DNA from: Blastococcus sp. TML/M2B
Lineage (GTDB): Bacteria > Actinomycetota > Actinomycetes > Mycobacteriales > Geodermatophilaceae
Length of the DNA stretch: 64,000 bases
Assembly (NCBI RefSeq): GCF_016612865.1
Contig: NZ_JAENZZ010000001.1
Span: 186,001 to 250,000, forward strand
Direction of reading: 5' to 3'
Below are positions 20,304-29,942 of this stretch, piece by piece. The stretch's first letter is position 1; each line of letters starts with the position of its first letter. The notes under the pieces are model-generated. The model ran no database searches, was not told where the DNA came from, and was given only the letters and a program-made list of their open reading frames with translations. The position numbers and the translations under genes were made by a program.

Positions 20304-21197
20304 CTACGACCGTTCCGAGAGCACCCGGACGGAGCCGGGGCGGGCCAGTTCGCGAACGGTGAGCCGGAGCGCGCGCCACCGCACGGGCCAGCCCTCCGGC
20401 TGCCGCGTCAGGGTCCGGACCAGCACCTCGGCGAGCCCGATGAGGACCGCGCCGAGGGCGCCGGCCACCCCCCAGCGCTTGGCGAAGTACCGGGCGCGCG
20501 AGACGCGGAAGACGCAGAAGGACGGTCCGGCCACCGTGCGCGAGCTGGCCCCGTGGGCGTGCGTGCCGTAGGGCCGGGTGTCGAGCAGGACCTGGCCTGC
20601 GGCACGGGCCCGGTCGCACAGGTCGACGTCCTCGAAGTACAGCTCGAACCGCTCGTCGAAGCCGCCGAGGGCGTCGAGGAAGGGCCGGGGAGCCATGAGG
20701 AACGCGCCGTCCACCTGCTCGACGGGGATGACGGAGGTGCCGGCCCGCAGGGGGACGACCGAGGACTCGGCGCCGAGGACGGCGCGCTTCAGCTCGCGGA
20801 GCGGCGTGACGGCGCGGCGGGCGTTGGCCAGCTCCGCTTCCCCGGGGACGAAGGTGAGACCGCCGCCGACGACGGCCGTCCGCTCCGCGGCGCAGCGGGC
20901 GACGAGCTCGCCGACGCCCCGGTCGAGGAGCACGTCGGGGTTGAGGAAGGTGACGACCGGGTCGGTGGTCGCCCGGTAGCCCAGGTTGCACGCCGTCGCG
21001 AAGCCCAGGTTGGCGCCCGGGTCGATGTAGCGCACCCGGTCGCCGAAGCGGGCCACGACCTCGGCCGTGGCGGGGTCGCTGCTGTTGTCGACCACCACGA
21101 CGTCGCCGACGCACGGGTCGGCGACCACCGGCGGCAGCCCCTGCTCGAGGTAGGCCGCCGACCGGTAGGCCACGAGCACCATCGCCGTCCGCGTCAC
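20304..21197 (-). CDS. Family 2 glycosyltransferase (rhamnosyltransferase-like)
   Basis: This 297-residue enzyme has a GT-A fold of the WbbL/rhamnosyltransferase type. It starts with AMVLVAYRSAAYLEQGLPPV, has VVDNSSDPATAEVV, a nucleotide-binding LGFATACNLGYRATTDPVVT, the DXD-like FLNPDVLL, and the acceptor-side GGFDERFELYFEDVDLCDRA whose ED is the likely catalytic base. The GTG start overlaps the flippase stop. It would add a sugar, possibly rhamnose, to the lipid-linked repeat; the donor cannot be read from the sequence. Confidence 0.87.
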   Translation of the reverse strand: MTRTAMVLVAYRSAAYLEQGLPPVVADPCVGDVVVVDNSSDPATAEVVARFGDRVRYIDPGANLGFATACNLGYRATTDPVVTFLNPDVLLDRGVGELVARCAAERTAVVGGGLTFVPGEAELANARRAVTPLRELKRAVLGAESSVVPLRAGTSVIPVEQVDGAFLMAPRPFLDALGGFDERFELYFEDVDLCDRARAAGQVLLDTRPYGTHAHGASSRTVAGPSFCVFRVSRARYFAKRWGVAGALGAVLIGLAEVLVRTLTRQPEGWPVRWRALRLTVRELARPGSVRVLSERS

Positions 21198-22531
21198 CGC
21201 ACGTCTCCCCGGAGGGCCGACCGCAGGCTGCTGCGGAGGAAGACCGCCGTCACGGTGTAGGCGATCGTCGACATGACCGCGGCGCCCGGGGTGCCGCCGA
21301 GCGCGGCCGCGGGCACGTAGCCGATCGACAGCGCGACGGCGAGCGCACCGAACATCCACACCCGCGAGCTGGCGCCGAGCGCCTGGAGCGCGCTCAACGC
21401 GATGCGCGAGTAGCCCGCGACGAAGACGCCGGGCAGCACGATGAGCACCAGCGGGACCAGCCCGTCGTAGTCGGCCAGCGGCCCGAGCGCGAGGACGACG
21501 GCCGCGCCGGCGATCGCGACGGCGGCGAGCAGTCCGAGCCCGGCGTTGAGCCGGACGGAGCGGTCGAGCTCGTCGCGCCAGCGGGGGCCGTCCAGCCGGG
21601 CGCGACTGGCGAACACGGAGAGGGCGAACACCTCGGGGACGATCAGCGCGAGCTCGGTCAGGGAGAGCGCGAGCCCGTAGATGCCGGCGTCGGTCGCGCC
21701 GAGCAGCACGCCCACGACGAGGACGTCGGCACGGAGCATGACCATCTGGCCGATGCTGCCGATGTTGTTCGCCGTGGCCGACCGGAGGAACCCGCGCCAC
21801 GGGCTGCCGCTCCAGCGCCAGGGGCCGGTGGCCTGCAGGTGGCGGTGGAGGAGCACCGACGTGAGGCCCACGCTGAGGACCACCGACGCGTACCAGGCGG
21901 CGAAGACCGGCAGCGGGGAGCGGGTCGCCAGCAGCATCGCCCCGGCGCCCAGCAGGTACAGCAGGCTCTGCACCACGATGGTGACCTGGTACTCGCGGTT
22001 GCGGGCCAGGCCCTGCAGCACCCGGCCGGTGAACAGCTGCGTCACCACGATCGCGCCGCCGACCAGGGCCCAGCCCGTCGTCCCGACCGTGGAGGGGACG
22101 TCGTCCCGAGCTGCGCCGCCGACGAGCACCAGCACCAGCCCGACCGCGGTCATGCTCCCGGCCAGCACCCACATGAGCCGCAGCCCGTGCCGCAGGCCGG
22201 TGCGGTCCTTGGCGCGCAGCGCCTCGACCACGGGCACGTGCAGGCTGCCGTAGGCCAGCGCGCCGAAGAGCAGGGCGCCGGTCATCAGGAAGGTGAGGAC
22301 ACCGCGCAGCTCCGGCCCGAGGAGGGCCGCGGAGACGAGGGTGAGCCCGAAGCTGACCGCGAGCGGCGCCATCTGGGCGACGAGGAGGTCGAAGAACCCG
22401 CCGGAGCGGAGCAGCGCGAGCGGTCCCTGGAGCAGCCGGCCCACGCGGGACGACGGCGGGGCCACCTCCGGCGCGTCGGGCTGCGCTGCCTCCACCTCGG
22501 CCACCGTGGCCGGTCCTGGCTCGTTGCTCAC
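21194..22531 (-). CDS. Wzx-like polysaccharide flippase
   Basis: This 445-residue protein has about 12 hydrophobic segments and the polysaccharide-transporter pattern: a first pair of helices (LLVAQMAPLAVSFGLTLVSA, then LLGPELRGVLTFL), a middle motif SATANNIGSIGQMVMLRADV with charged residues typical of Wzx, and YGLALSLTELALIVPEVFAL. It would flip undecaprenyl-linked repeats to the outside. The GTG start at 22531 overlaps the Wzz-kinase stop (GTGA). Confidence 0.83.
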   Translation of the reverse strand: MSNEPGPATVAEVEAAQPDAPEVAPPSSRVGRLLQGPLALLRSGGFFDLLVAQMAPLAVSFGLTLVSAALLGPELRGVLTFLMTGALLFGALAYGSLHVPVVEALRAKDRTGLRHGLRLMWVLAGSMTAVGLVLVLVGGAARDDVPSTVGTTGWALVGGAIVVTQLFTGRVLQGLARNREYQVTIVVQSLLYLLGAGAMLLATRSPLPVFAAWYASVVLSVGLTSVLLHRHLQATGPWRWSGSPWRGFLRSATANNIGSIGQMVMLRADVLVVGVLLGATDAGIYGLALSLTELALIVPEVFALSVFASRARLDGPRWRDELDRSVRLNAGLGLLAAVAIAGAAVVLALGPLADYDGLVPLVLIVLPGVFVAGYSRIALSALQALGASSRVWMFGALAVALSIGYVPAAALGGTPGAAVMSTIAYTVTAVFLRSSLRSALRGDVR

Positions 22532-23963
22532 GAGACCCCTGGCTCTGCCGCCGACGGGGCTCCCACCGGCCCGGGGGCCGGCGCCGGCTCGTCGGTCGGG
22601 GAACCGCCACCGGCGACGATGCGCCGGCCGACCGGGGGGAGCATCGATCGCCTGTCCTCGTCGACCGGGTAGTCGTACCGGAGCCCCAGCGCCCGCGCCC
22701 TCCGCGCCGGGACCCCGTCGAGCACGACGCCGAGCAGCCGCGCGCCGTGCTCGGAGAGCGTGGCGGCCGCGTCGGCGAGTTCCCGCTGTCCGGTGCGCCG
22801 GTAGGGGGCGACGAGGAGGCAGCCGTCCGCGGCGGCGCCGAGCACGGCCGCATCGGGCACCGGGTTCAGCGCCGGGCTGTCGACGACGACCACGTCGTGG
22901 GATCTCGTGAGGGTGCGCAGCGTCCCGGCCAGGGCCGGCGACGCGTGCACCGCACTGGCGTCCAGGGTGTCGACGGTGCCGGCGGGGATGACGTACCGGG
23001 CGGTCCTCCTCGCCGACGCGCAGCACCTCCTCCAGCGTGGCCTTCCCGGCCAGCAGGTCGGTGAGGCCCGGGTCCCCGGGGCCCTCCGGGACGGCGGTGC
23101 CGACCGGGAGGGGACGGGCGTCGAGGAGGGCGACCCGCAGGCCGGCGCGGGCGATCGCCTCGGCCAACCCGGCCGCGACGTCCGGCCGCGGGCCGTCGGG
23201 CCCGGTGGCGGCGACGACGACGACCCGGGGCGGTGGACCGTCGCCACCGCCGAGGAGACGGGTGCGCAGCCTGCTGAAGGCCGCCGTGTCGGGGACGCCG
23301 CTCAGCGTCGCGAGCAGCTCGGTGCCCGACCAGTCGCGCACGTCGTCGCTGTGCGTGACGGTGCGGGTCGATCGCGGGGGCAGCGCGACGAGCAGGAGGC
23401 CGGCCAGGAGTCCGGCCAGGGCGCCGAAGGAGAGGTTGCGGGTCGCGTCCGGCGAGATCGGCTCGGTGGGACGCGGCGCCGAGCGGATCGTCGTGGAAGG
23501 ACACCGGCGCGCCCACCCGCCCGCGGGAGGACTCCACCGCCGTCGCCTCGGCGGTGAACTCCTCACCGACGGCGTCGGCGAGCTGCTGAGCCCGGGCCGC
23601 GGAGGGGTCGGTGACGGTCACCTCGATGATGCCCGTCTCGGGCACCGAGCGGGCGGACACCCGCTCGGTGAGCTCGGCCATGGGCAGGTCCAGGCCCAGG
23701 CCGTCGGCGGCGGCGCGGAGCACGTCCTCGCTCTCGGCGAGGGTCGCGTAGGACAGCGCGCGCTGCTGCGCGAAGAGCCCGGCCGCGTAGGCGTCGGCGG
23801 CCGCGGCCGAGCCGGTCTGCCCCACGAACACCTGCGTGGAGGACCGGTAGAGCGGCGTCGTCTGCCAGGTGACGACGCCCGCGGCGACCAGGCCCAGGAC
23901 GATCCCGAGCGCGGGCAGCCACCAGCGGGAGCGCGCTGCACCCAGCGCGTCCTGTCCGGTCAC
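22528..23963 (-). CDS. Wzz/BY-kinase-like fusion, degenerate ATPase, two +1 shifts
   Basis: Three frame segments make up one protein of about 477 residues. The N-terminal Wzz part (helix WWLPALGIVLGLVAAGVV, then YRSSTQVFVGQTGSAAAADA) joins the second helix (NLSFGALAGLLAGLLLVALP) after removing one A of the AA at 23497-23498. The CpsD-like end joins after removing one base of GGG at 22998-23000. The P-loop position reads AATGPDGPRPDVAAGLA, with no GKS/T; Walker A' is reduced to VALLDARPLP; Walker B is VVVVDSPALNPVPDA. Start GTG 23963. It leads the second polysaccharide operon on this strand. Confidence 0.75.
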
Positions 23964-24263
23964 GATGCCCCCGCTCGACGTGGCGATCTCCTGCCCGGCC
24001 GTCGACCAGGTAGCCCCGCGGCACCCGGCCCAGGCCGTGGAGGGCCACAAGTTACCTCTGCCCACCGGCCCCGTCAGCCCCTTCCGTCGCGCTGAGTCAC
24101 CATCCGCCCAGGCGCTGGGTCGGAAATGGGTCCGCACGGTCCGGTTCCGGCACGCTGGAGAGCCCGATACCTCCCGATGGGCGATGCGCACGGGTATGTT
24201 CCGGCGCCGACCCGGTCGACGAGGTCCGCCGGGAGCGCAGCCATAGCCGCGGAGGGAGCGCAG

Positions 24264-25415
24264 ATGAGGGTCCGGACCCCCGGCCGGTGGGGAGCCGTGC
24301 TGGTCGCCGCGGTGGTGACGGCCGGCCTGGCCGGGTGCGGGGGGAGCTCCGTCGCGGCCGAGCCGAGCGGGGTCCTCGCGGTGGTGGTCGGCGGGCACGC
24401 GGGTGCGCCCGCCCCGGTCCTGACCGGCGCGGCCGCTGCCGCCCGTGATCTGGCGGTCGCCCAGCAGTCGATGCTGTCGGTGGTGGTCGCCGACGGTGCG
24501 CCCACCCCGGTGGGCGAGCCGGTGCGGCTGGCCGGTGGCAGCGCGGAGCAGCGCGCGGAGAACCGGCAGCGGGTCGACGACGCGGTCTCCGGCGTCCGGG
24601 CCCAGGCTCCCGAGTCCGACCTGCTCACCGCGCTGGGCGTCGCGGCCCGCAGCGTGCCGCCCGGTCCCGGCCTCCGCACCCTCGTGGTCCTCGACCCGGG
24701 GCTGTCCACCGCCGGGCCGATGGACCTCACCCGGCCCGGCCTGCTCGACGCGGAGCCCAAGGAGGTCGCCGACTCGCTCGCGGACGCCGGACTGCTGCCC
24801 GCCCTCGACGGGTTCTCCGTGGTGTTCCAGGGCCTGGGCCAGGCGGTCCTGCCCCAGGCGCCCCCGGACGAGGCCCGCCGGACCCAGGTCGAGCAGCTCT
24901 GGACCACGATCGCCCTCCGCTCCGGCGCGGTCGCGGTCGAGCTCGACGACGTCCGGGACCCCGCACCGCTCGAGGGCCCGCTGCCGGCCGTCCGGTCCGT
25001 CGACGTCGGTCCCGGGGTGTCCTGCTCGCCGCAGCAGCTGGTCCTCCGCGGCGGGGACGTGGGCTTCCGCCCGGGCGAGATCGAGTTCCTGGACCGCGCG
25101 CGGGTGATCGAGGTCCTGGGCCCGTTCGCCCGGCAGATGCAGGAGCGGCAGATCATCGGCGAGGTGTTCGGCTTCCACCCCGCCGTCGGCGATCCCGAGC
25201 GCGTCGTCACGCTGAGCCATGAGCGGGCGCAGCAGGTGGCCAACGTGCTGATCGAGCTCGGTGTGGACGTCGACAACCTGCGGGTGCTGGGCTTCGGGAG
25301 CTCCTCCGAGGACTACGTCCCCGACCGGGACGCGGCAGGGAGGCTCGACCCGGCCGCGGCCGCGCTGAACCGGGTGGTGACCATCGACTTCACCGCGGAC
25401 GTGGACTGCGGGTGA
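24264..25415 (+). CDS. OmpA-domain lipoprotein
   Basis: This 383-residue protein has a lipoprotein signal peptide (VLVAAVVTAGLAGC, cysteine near residue 25), a middle domain of about 220 residues that resembles VWA-like or secreted-factor folds (LRTLVVLDPGLSTAGPMDL), and a C-terminal OmpA-like peptidoglycan-binding domain. Landmarks there are IGEVFGFHPAVGDP, LSHERAQQVANVLIELGVDV, LRVLGFGSSSED and LNRVVTIDF. The ATG at 24264 follows GGAGGGAG. OmpA-like domains in Gram-positives tether proteins to peptidoglycan. It is transcribed away from the Wzz-kinase operon and stands 90 bases before a glycosyltransferase. Confidence 0.82.
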   Translation: MRVRTPGRWGAVLVAAVVTAGLAGCGGSSVAAEPSGVLAVVVGGHAGAPAPVLTGAAAAARDLAVAQQSMLSVVVADGAPTPVGEPVRLAGGSAEQRAENRQRVDDAVSGVRAQAPESDLLTALGVAARSVPPGPGLRTLVVLDPGLSTAGPMDLTRPGLLDAEPKEVADSLADAGLLPALDGFSVVFQGLGQAVLPQAPPDEARRTQVEQLWTTIALRSGAVAVELDDVRDPAPLEGPLPAVRSVDVGPGVSCSPQQLVLRGGDVGFRPGEIEFLDRARVIEVLGPFARQMQERQIIGEVFGFHPAVGDPERVVTLSHERAQQVANVLIELGVDVDNLRVLGFGSSSEDYVPDRDAAGRLDPAAAALNRVVTIDFTADVDCG

Positions 25416-25505
25416 GCGGGGCGCACCTGCCGTTCCTCCTCGCCGGTCGGGTGAACGGCGGCCGGACCGCGTCCTGCTGCGCCGTTCCGCACCTACAGTG
25501 ACTCC

Positions 25506-26612
25506 ATGACCGGCCGCCGGCTCGTGGTGGGGACCTCCTACGGCCCTGCCGGGGCGAGCACGCGGGTGCGGGTGCTCGACTGGCTGCGGTTCCTGGACCT
25601 CGACGCCGAGGTGCACGACTACCTCGGCGCTGCGAACGTCCGGCCCGGGACGCTGCTGCGCGACCCGCTCGCCGTGCTCCGGGCCGAGCGGCACCTCCGT
25701 TCGCTGCGCTCCGCGGCGCCCCCGGACCGGGTGCTCATCTCCCGCTCGATGGGGCCGTTCACCCGGGGGCGCATCGAGGCCGGGCTCATGCAGCGGGCGG
25801 GCTGGGGGGTGTACGACTTCGACGACGCCCTCCACGACGACCGGCGCGGCGGCGTCCACCGCGTGTTCGGCGAGGCGGCCGGCTGGTCGACGGCGGTCCG
25901 CGGGGCGGATCTCGTCGTCGCGGGCAACGACCTCCTGGCCGAGGCCGCTTCCCGGCTGAACCCGAACGTGACGGTGATCCCCAGCTGCGTGGACCCCGAC
26001 GACTACCCGGTCAAGGAGGACTACGCCGTCGGGGAGGTGCCCCGGCTGCTGTGGCTCGGATCGCCGTCCACGGAGCCCTACCTGGACGAGGTGGCGCCGG
26101 CGCTGCTGCAGGTCCACCGCGCGACCGGCGCCCGGCTGACCGTCATCAGCGCGGGCAGCCGGCCGCTCGGCGAGCTGGAGGCCATGACCGACCGGGTGAC
26201 GTGGGACGGCCCGCGCACCGACCGGCTCATCGCCGCCGCGGACTGCGGTCTCATGCCGCTGCCCGACACCGCCTGGTCGCGGGGCAAATGCGCCTACAAG
26301 CTCCTGCAGTACGGGGCGGCGGGCCTGCCGTCGGTGGCCTCGCCGGTGGGGGTGAACGCCCGGGTCCTCGAGCAGCTGCACGGCCTACCCGCCACCGACA
26401 CCGGCTCCTGGGTGGATGCGGTGCTCGCGCTGCTCTCCGAACCGGAGGCGGCCCGCCGCGCCCGCGGCGACGCGGCCCGCAGAGCGGTGGCGGAGCACTA
26501 CAGCTTCGCGGCCTGGCAGGACGACTTCCTGCGAGCGCTCCACCTCCCGGCCGCCCCGGAGCCCCCTCGCCCGACCGACCGCGCCGGCGCCGCGGGGGAG
26601 GTCGAGCCCTGA
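25506..26612 (+). CDS. GT4-like glycosyltransferase
   Basis: This 368-residue protein has a GT-B fold. The N-terminal half holds SYGPAGASTRVRVLDWLRFL and YDFDDALHDD. The C-terminal half holds PRLLWLGSPSTEPYLDEV, LTVISAGSRP, ADCGLMPLPDTAWSRGKCAY and KLLQYGAAGLPSVASPVGVN, typical of a GT4 subgroup lacking the usual E-x7-E. The ATG at 25506 has a TACAGT element at 25494-25499, only 7-12 bases upstream, so the transcript may be almost leaderless. Its stop overlaps the beta-helix gene, suggesting that the two act together. Confidence 0.82.
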   Translation: MTGRRLVVGTSYGPAGASTRVRVLDWLRFLDLDAEVHDYLGAANVRPGTLLRDPLAVLRAERHLRSLRSAAPPDRVLISRSMGPFTRGRIEAGLMQRAGWGVYDFDDALHDDRRGGVHRVFGEAAGWSTAVRGADLVVAGNDLLAEAASRLNPNVTVIPSCVDPDDYPVKEDYAVGEVPRLLWLGSPSTEPYLDEVAPALLQVHRATGARLTVISAGSRPLGELEAMTDRVTWDGPRTDRLIAAADCGLMPLPDTAWSRGKCAYKLLQYGAAGLPSVASPVGVNARVLEQLHGLPATDTGSWVDAVLALLSEPEAARRARGDAARRAVAEHYSFAAWQDDFLRALHLPAAPEPPRPTDRAGAAGEVEP

Positions 26613-28262
26613 ACGCCGAGAGCGACAGCCCGCCGGCCGAGGCGCCGGTGGCCGAGGACCGGCCGGAGCCCCCGGCCCCACCGGGCTCGGTGCCGCGCCG
26701 GCGGTGGCGCACGCTCTGGGCGCTCGGCCTCGCTCTGGTCGCCGGGCTCGGGATCATCTGGGCCGTCGTCGCCACGGGCGGCGACGGGGCACCGGCCGGC
26801 CCGGGGCAGGAGGCCCCGCCGGCGGCCGAGGGCGGGGGCGTTCCGCCGGGCGCCGTCGACGTCCGGGACTTCGGCGCGACCGGGGACGGCGTCACCGACG
26901 ACGCCCCGGCGATCCGGCAGGCCCTGGAGAGCGCCGACGCGGTGCACCTGAGCGCCGGCACCTACCTGCTCGGGAGCTACGCGACCCCGCGGACGACGGT
27001 GATCGATGCCGATTTCGTGTTCCGGCTGCGCGACGGCCAGACGGTCACCGCCGACCCGGGTGCGGTCCTCCGCATGGCCGACGGCGTGATCGCCGACTCG
27101 TCCGCGGAGTGGGGCGGGAACGTGTTCCTCGCGGAGGGCACCCGGGACGTGACCCTCTCGGGCTTCACCCTCGACCTCAACGGCCCCGGCAACCTGGTCC
27201 CGGCGGGGCGGACGATCACCGCCTACGGGCTGTACACCTTCGGCGCCGACCAGGTCACCGTGCAGGACGTGACCATGGTCGACACCCCCGGCCAGAACTA
27301 CGTCGTGGCCCAGGGCGGCGGCTCGGGCTTCGAGGTCCGGGACTCGACCTTCCGCAACGGCGGCACCTCGATCCCGGGCAACGAGGACCAGATCGACTTC
27401 TCCGCGCTCTACTTCACCGGTACCGACGTCGTGGTCGACGGCATCACGGTCGAGCACGACCAGCAGCCCTTCACCTACAGCGGGGGCGTCGAGCTGCACG
27501 GGCCCCGGCAGTCGCTGACGAACAGCCGCATCAGCGACAGCTGGCCGGCCGTCTACATCGGCCCCGACGTGTACAGCGACCTCGCGTTGCAGGACGGCAT
27601 CACCGTCGAGGCCAACCAGTTCCTCGACGTCGGGCGCGGGGTGGTGTTCAACGCCGGCGGGACCGGCGCGATCGACGACGTGAGCATCACCGGCAACCTC
27701 TTCCGGCTGGCCGACTTCGCCGGGTTCGAGGGGGAGCCGACCCGCGGGATCGACCAGGACATGCCCCCGGACGGCAGGTGGACCTACCACCACATCATCA
27801 CCGGCCTGACGATCGGTGAGAACCGCTTCCAGGCCGACGGGAGCCGGTCCGACGCGATCGTGCGGCTGTCCCAGGTGCACTCCGCCACCATCGAGGGCAA
27901 CCGGTTCGACGACATAGCCGGCACCGTGATCGCGCTGAACAGCTCGCCGTGGGACACGAAGAACGTGCTCATCGCGGACAACGACATCGGGTGGGCGCAG
28001 CGCCGAGGGCGCGCCGGCGATCGCCCTCTCGCTCGACGGCAGCTCGACCTCACCGCCGAAGGATGCGTTCGACGCCCGCGACATCGTGGTCTCCGGCAAC
28101 CGCCTCGACCTGCACTGGCCCCAGTCGCGGGCCTGCGCCGTGCACGCCAACTGGAGCGACGGCGCCACGGTCAGCGGCATCTCCCTGCGCGGCAACGACT
28201 TCGACGACGCCGAGCGGGTCACCTGCGGTCCCCGCGGAGGAGAGCTGTCCGTCCAGCCGTGA
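26609..28262 (+). CDS. Membrane-anchored right-handed beta-helix protein, +1 shift near the end
   Basis: After a basic stretch (PRRRWR) there is one transmembrane helix (TLWALGLALVAGLGIIWAVV), a linker, then a pectate-lyase-like motif (DVRDFGATGDGVTDDAPAIR) and about 400 residues of beta-helix coils (NGGTS, PAVYIGPDV, WTYHHIITGL). The C-terminal 85 residues sit in another frame; dropping one G of 27993-27995 gives a continuous SAEGAPAIALSLDGS that matches the relative at 38603-40373 (STGAPAIALGLDG). The start is either CTG at 26609, which overlaps the upstream TGA and has GGGGGAGG seven bases ahead, or GTG at 26648. A polysaccharide lyase/epimerase or surface role is inferred. Confidence 0.78.
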
Positions 28263-28362
28263 CGCCCGACGTGCAGGGGTCCGCTCACGCTCTGTAGCGT
28301 CGGGGTGCCACCCCGTGCTGCATCAGGCCGGGGCCAGGCACGGCGGGAACGGGGACGCACGG

Positions 28363-28581
28363 ATGAGCACGGTGCACGTCGTCGCGCTGGCCTGGCCCAT
28401 CCTCCTCGTGGGCGCCGGCCTCGTGATCGGCCGTGTGCTGCGCCGCGCCGACCGCGCGGAGGAACCGCGCGGGGAGGAGACGCCCGGGGACGAGACACCC
28501 GGAGAGGGGACGCCCGGAGCGGGCGCGGAGGCGCGCACGCCCCAGGACCCGGTCGCTCCCGACGTCCCCGCCGAACGCTGA
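28363..28581 (+). CDS. Small single-helix membrane protein
   Basis: This 72-residue protein begins with a helix (VVALAWPILLVGAGLVIG) followed by a basic RVLRRADRAEE and an acidic, Glu/Gly/Thr-Pro tail with GEETPGDETPGEGTPG repeats. Its first 30 residues resemble the start of the next gene (28736-29113), so the two are probably duplicates. The ATG has a weak purine leader (GGGGAC). Function is unknown; the location suggests an accessory of the polysaccharide locus. Confidence 0.55.
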   Translation: MSTVHVVALAWPILLVGAGLVIGRVLRRADRAEEPRGEETPGDETPGEGTPGAGAEARTPQDPVAPDVPAER

Positions 28582-28735
28582 CTCTCGGTCCGCGCCACGT
28601 CGCTGCCCGAAGTCGACGCAGCCGCCCGTGCCGGTCCGGGTTGTCGCCCGCCGACGTGGGGTAGACGATGTCCGGAGCCGTCGCCGGCTGGCCCGCGGGT
28701 AGGGCTACGGGTACGTCGCGGACGAAGAAGGACCC

Positions 28736-29113
28736 ATGGTCCAGATGCTGATGGTCGGGCTCGTGTGGCTCGCGCTGACGGCCGCCCTGTGCCTGGTCAT
28801 CGGCCGTGCGCTGCGCGCGGGCGACCTGGCCGAGGAACGGGGCGCCCGGGCCAGGCTGGTGGCGCTCTCCCGGGCGGATCTGGCCACGCGGTCACCCGGC
28901 GGGCTCGGGGAGGTCGGCCCCTTCGCACCCGAACCGGGGAGCCCGCTCGTGGACGACGAGGAGCTCGACCGCTGGGGTGAGCTCTGGCGCTGGGAGGACG
29001 AGCTCCGGCGCGGTGTCGACCAGTGGTGCGCCGACGCGGACGCCGACGCGGACCGGGGCACGGATCCCCGGGACGAGGGGCCACGGCGGCCCGGCCCCGA
29101 CCAGCCCGCCTGA
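28736..29113 (+). CDS. Small membrane protein, relative of the preceding gene
   Basis: This 125-residue protein has an N-terminal helix (MLMVGLVWLALTAALCLVIG) followed by RALRAGDLAEERGARARL and an acidic, tryptophan-containing cytoplasmic tail (DRWGELWRWEDELRRGVDQW, then ADADADADRG). The helix and the RALRxxDxAEE block match the 72-residue protein upstream. The start ATG at 28736 is preceded by GAAGAAGGA. No known domain is recognised. Confidence 0.6.
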   Translation: MVQMLMVGLVWLALTAALCLVIGRALRAGDLAEERGARARLVALSRADLATRSPGGLGEVGPFAPEPGSPLVDDEELDRWGELWRWEDELRRGVDQWCADADADADRGTDPRDEGPRRPGPDQPA

Positions 29114-29141
29114 CCGGGGCGACGCAGCCGGCGGGCGCGGG

Positions 29142-29714
29142 CTAGGCGGTTCCCGGCCGCGCGGAGCCGTTCCGCAGCCAGCGCCACAGGATGGTCAGGT
29201 CCGACCGCAGGGACCAGCTGCCGAGGTAGCGCTCCAGCTCGCGCGACGCCTCCTCGGTCGACCGGGGCGCCCCGCGGTGATCCCAGGGAGCGGTGAGACC
29301 GGGTCGCATGCTCGGGCCGCAGCTGGGCCACTCTCCCGAGCGCACCCCGGGTGCCGGTGGCCGCGGACCGATGAAGGACAGATCCCCCCGGAGCACGTTG
29401 ATCAGCTGCGGCAGCCCCTCGACCGCGTAGCGCCGGAGGACCGCGCCGACGCGCGTGACCTGTCCGTCCTGCCGCCCGCCGGAGGTCGTGGTCCGGAACC
29501 GGAGCAGCGAGAACTCCCGCCCCCACCTGCCCAGCCGGCGCTCGCGGCGCAGCACGGGGCCGGCGTCCTCGGCCCAGATGGCCAGCGCGATGAGCCCCAG
29601 CCACGGCAGGGCGAGGACGAGCAGGACGGCGGCGCCCGTCCGGTCCACCGCTGCCTTGATGCGGTGGTGCGGGGTCGTCGGGTGGTCGTATCGGCTGGCA
29701 GGCGCTAGTGACAT
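29142..29714 (-). CDS. Short bacterial sugar transferase
   Basis: This 190-residue protein is a second member of the polyprenyl-phosphate sugar-phosphate transferase family. It has the membrane hairpin (AAVLLVLALPWLGLIALAI), FSLLRFRTTTSGG in place of KFRTM, EGLPQLINVLRGDLSFIGPR and RPGLTAPWDHRGAP. Relative to the sugar transferase at 11213 it is shorter and several conserved residues differ, so activity is less certain. ATG 29714 has AGGAGG at the right distance; a longer 223-residue version is possible. Confidence 0.78.
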   Translation of the reverse strand: MSLAPASRYDHPTTPHHRIKAAVDRTGAAVLLVLALPWLGLIALAIWAEDAGPVLRRERRLGRWGREFSLLRFRTTTSGGRQDGQVTRVGAVLRRYAVEGLPQLINVLRGDLSFIGPRPPAPGVRSGEWPSCGPSMRPGLTAPWDHRGAPRSTEEASRELERYLGSWSLRSDLTILWRWLRNGSARPGTA

Positions 29715-29942
29715 GGCTGCGGCCTCCTGTGCGGATCGCGCCGGGCTGAGCGAAGCGTGCTGGGTGGAGGGCGGACGGCGCGGGATCACTGCCGTCGCGG
29801 CGTGGCGGTGCATGGGCGACGGGGTACCGGGTGCCAGGGCTTCGGGTGCCAGGGCGTGGCAGAGCCGGACCCGGTACGGGCGACCTCGGGGCCGTCCCGT
29901 CGAACGGCGCCGGGCATGCGTCGGGGCGCCGTGGACCTCAGG

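Noticed and set aside
22866..26381. 1171-residue minus-strand frame
   Set aside because: Only its last part (from about 23963) is the Wzz domain; the rest lies opposite the OmpA lipoprotein and GT4 genes, which have clear motifs.
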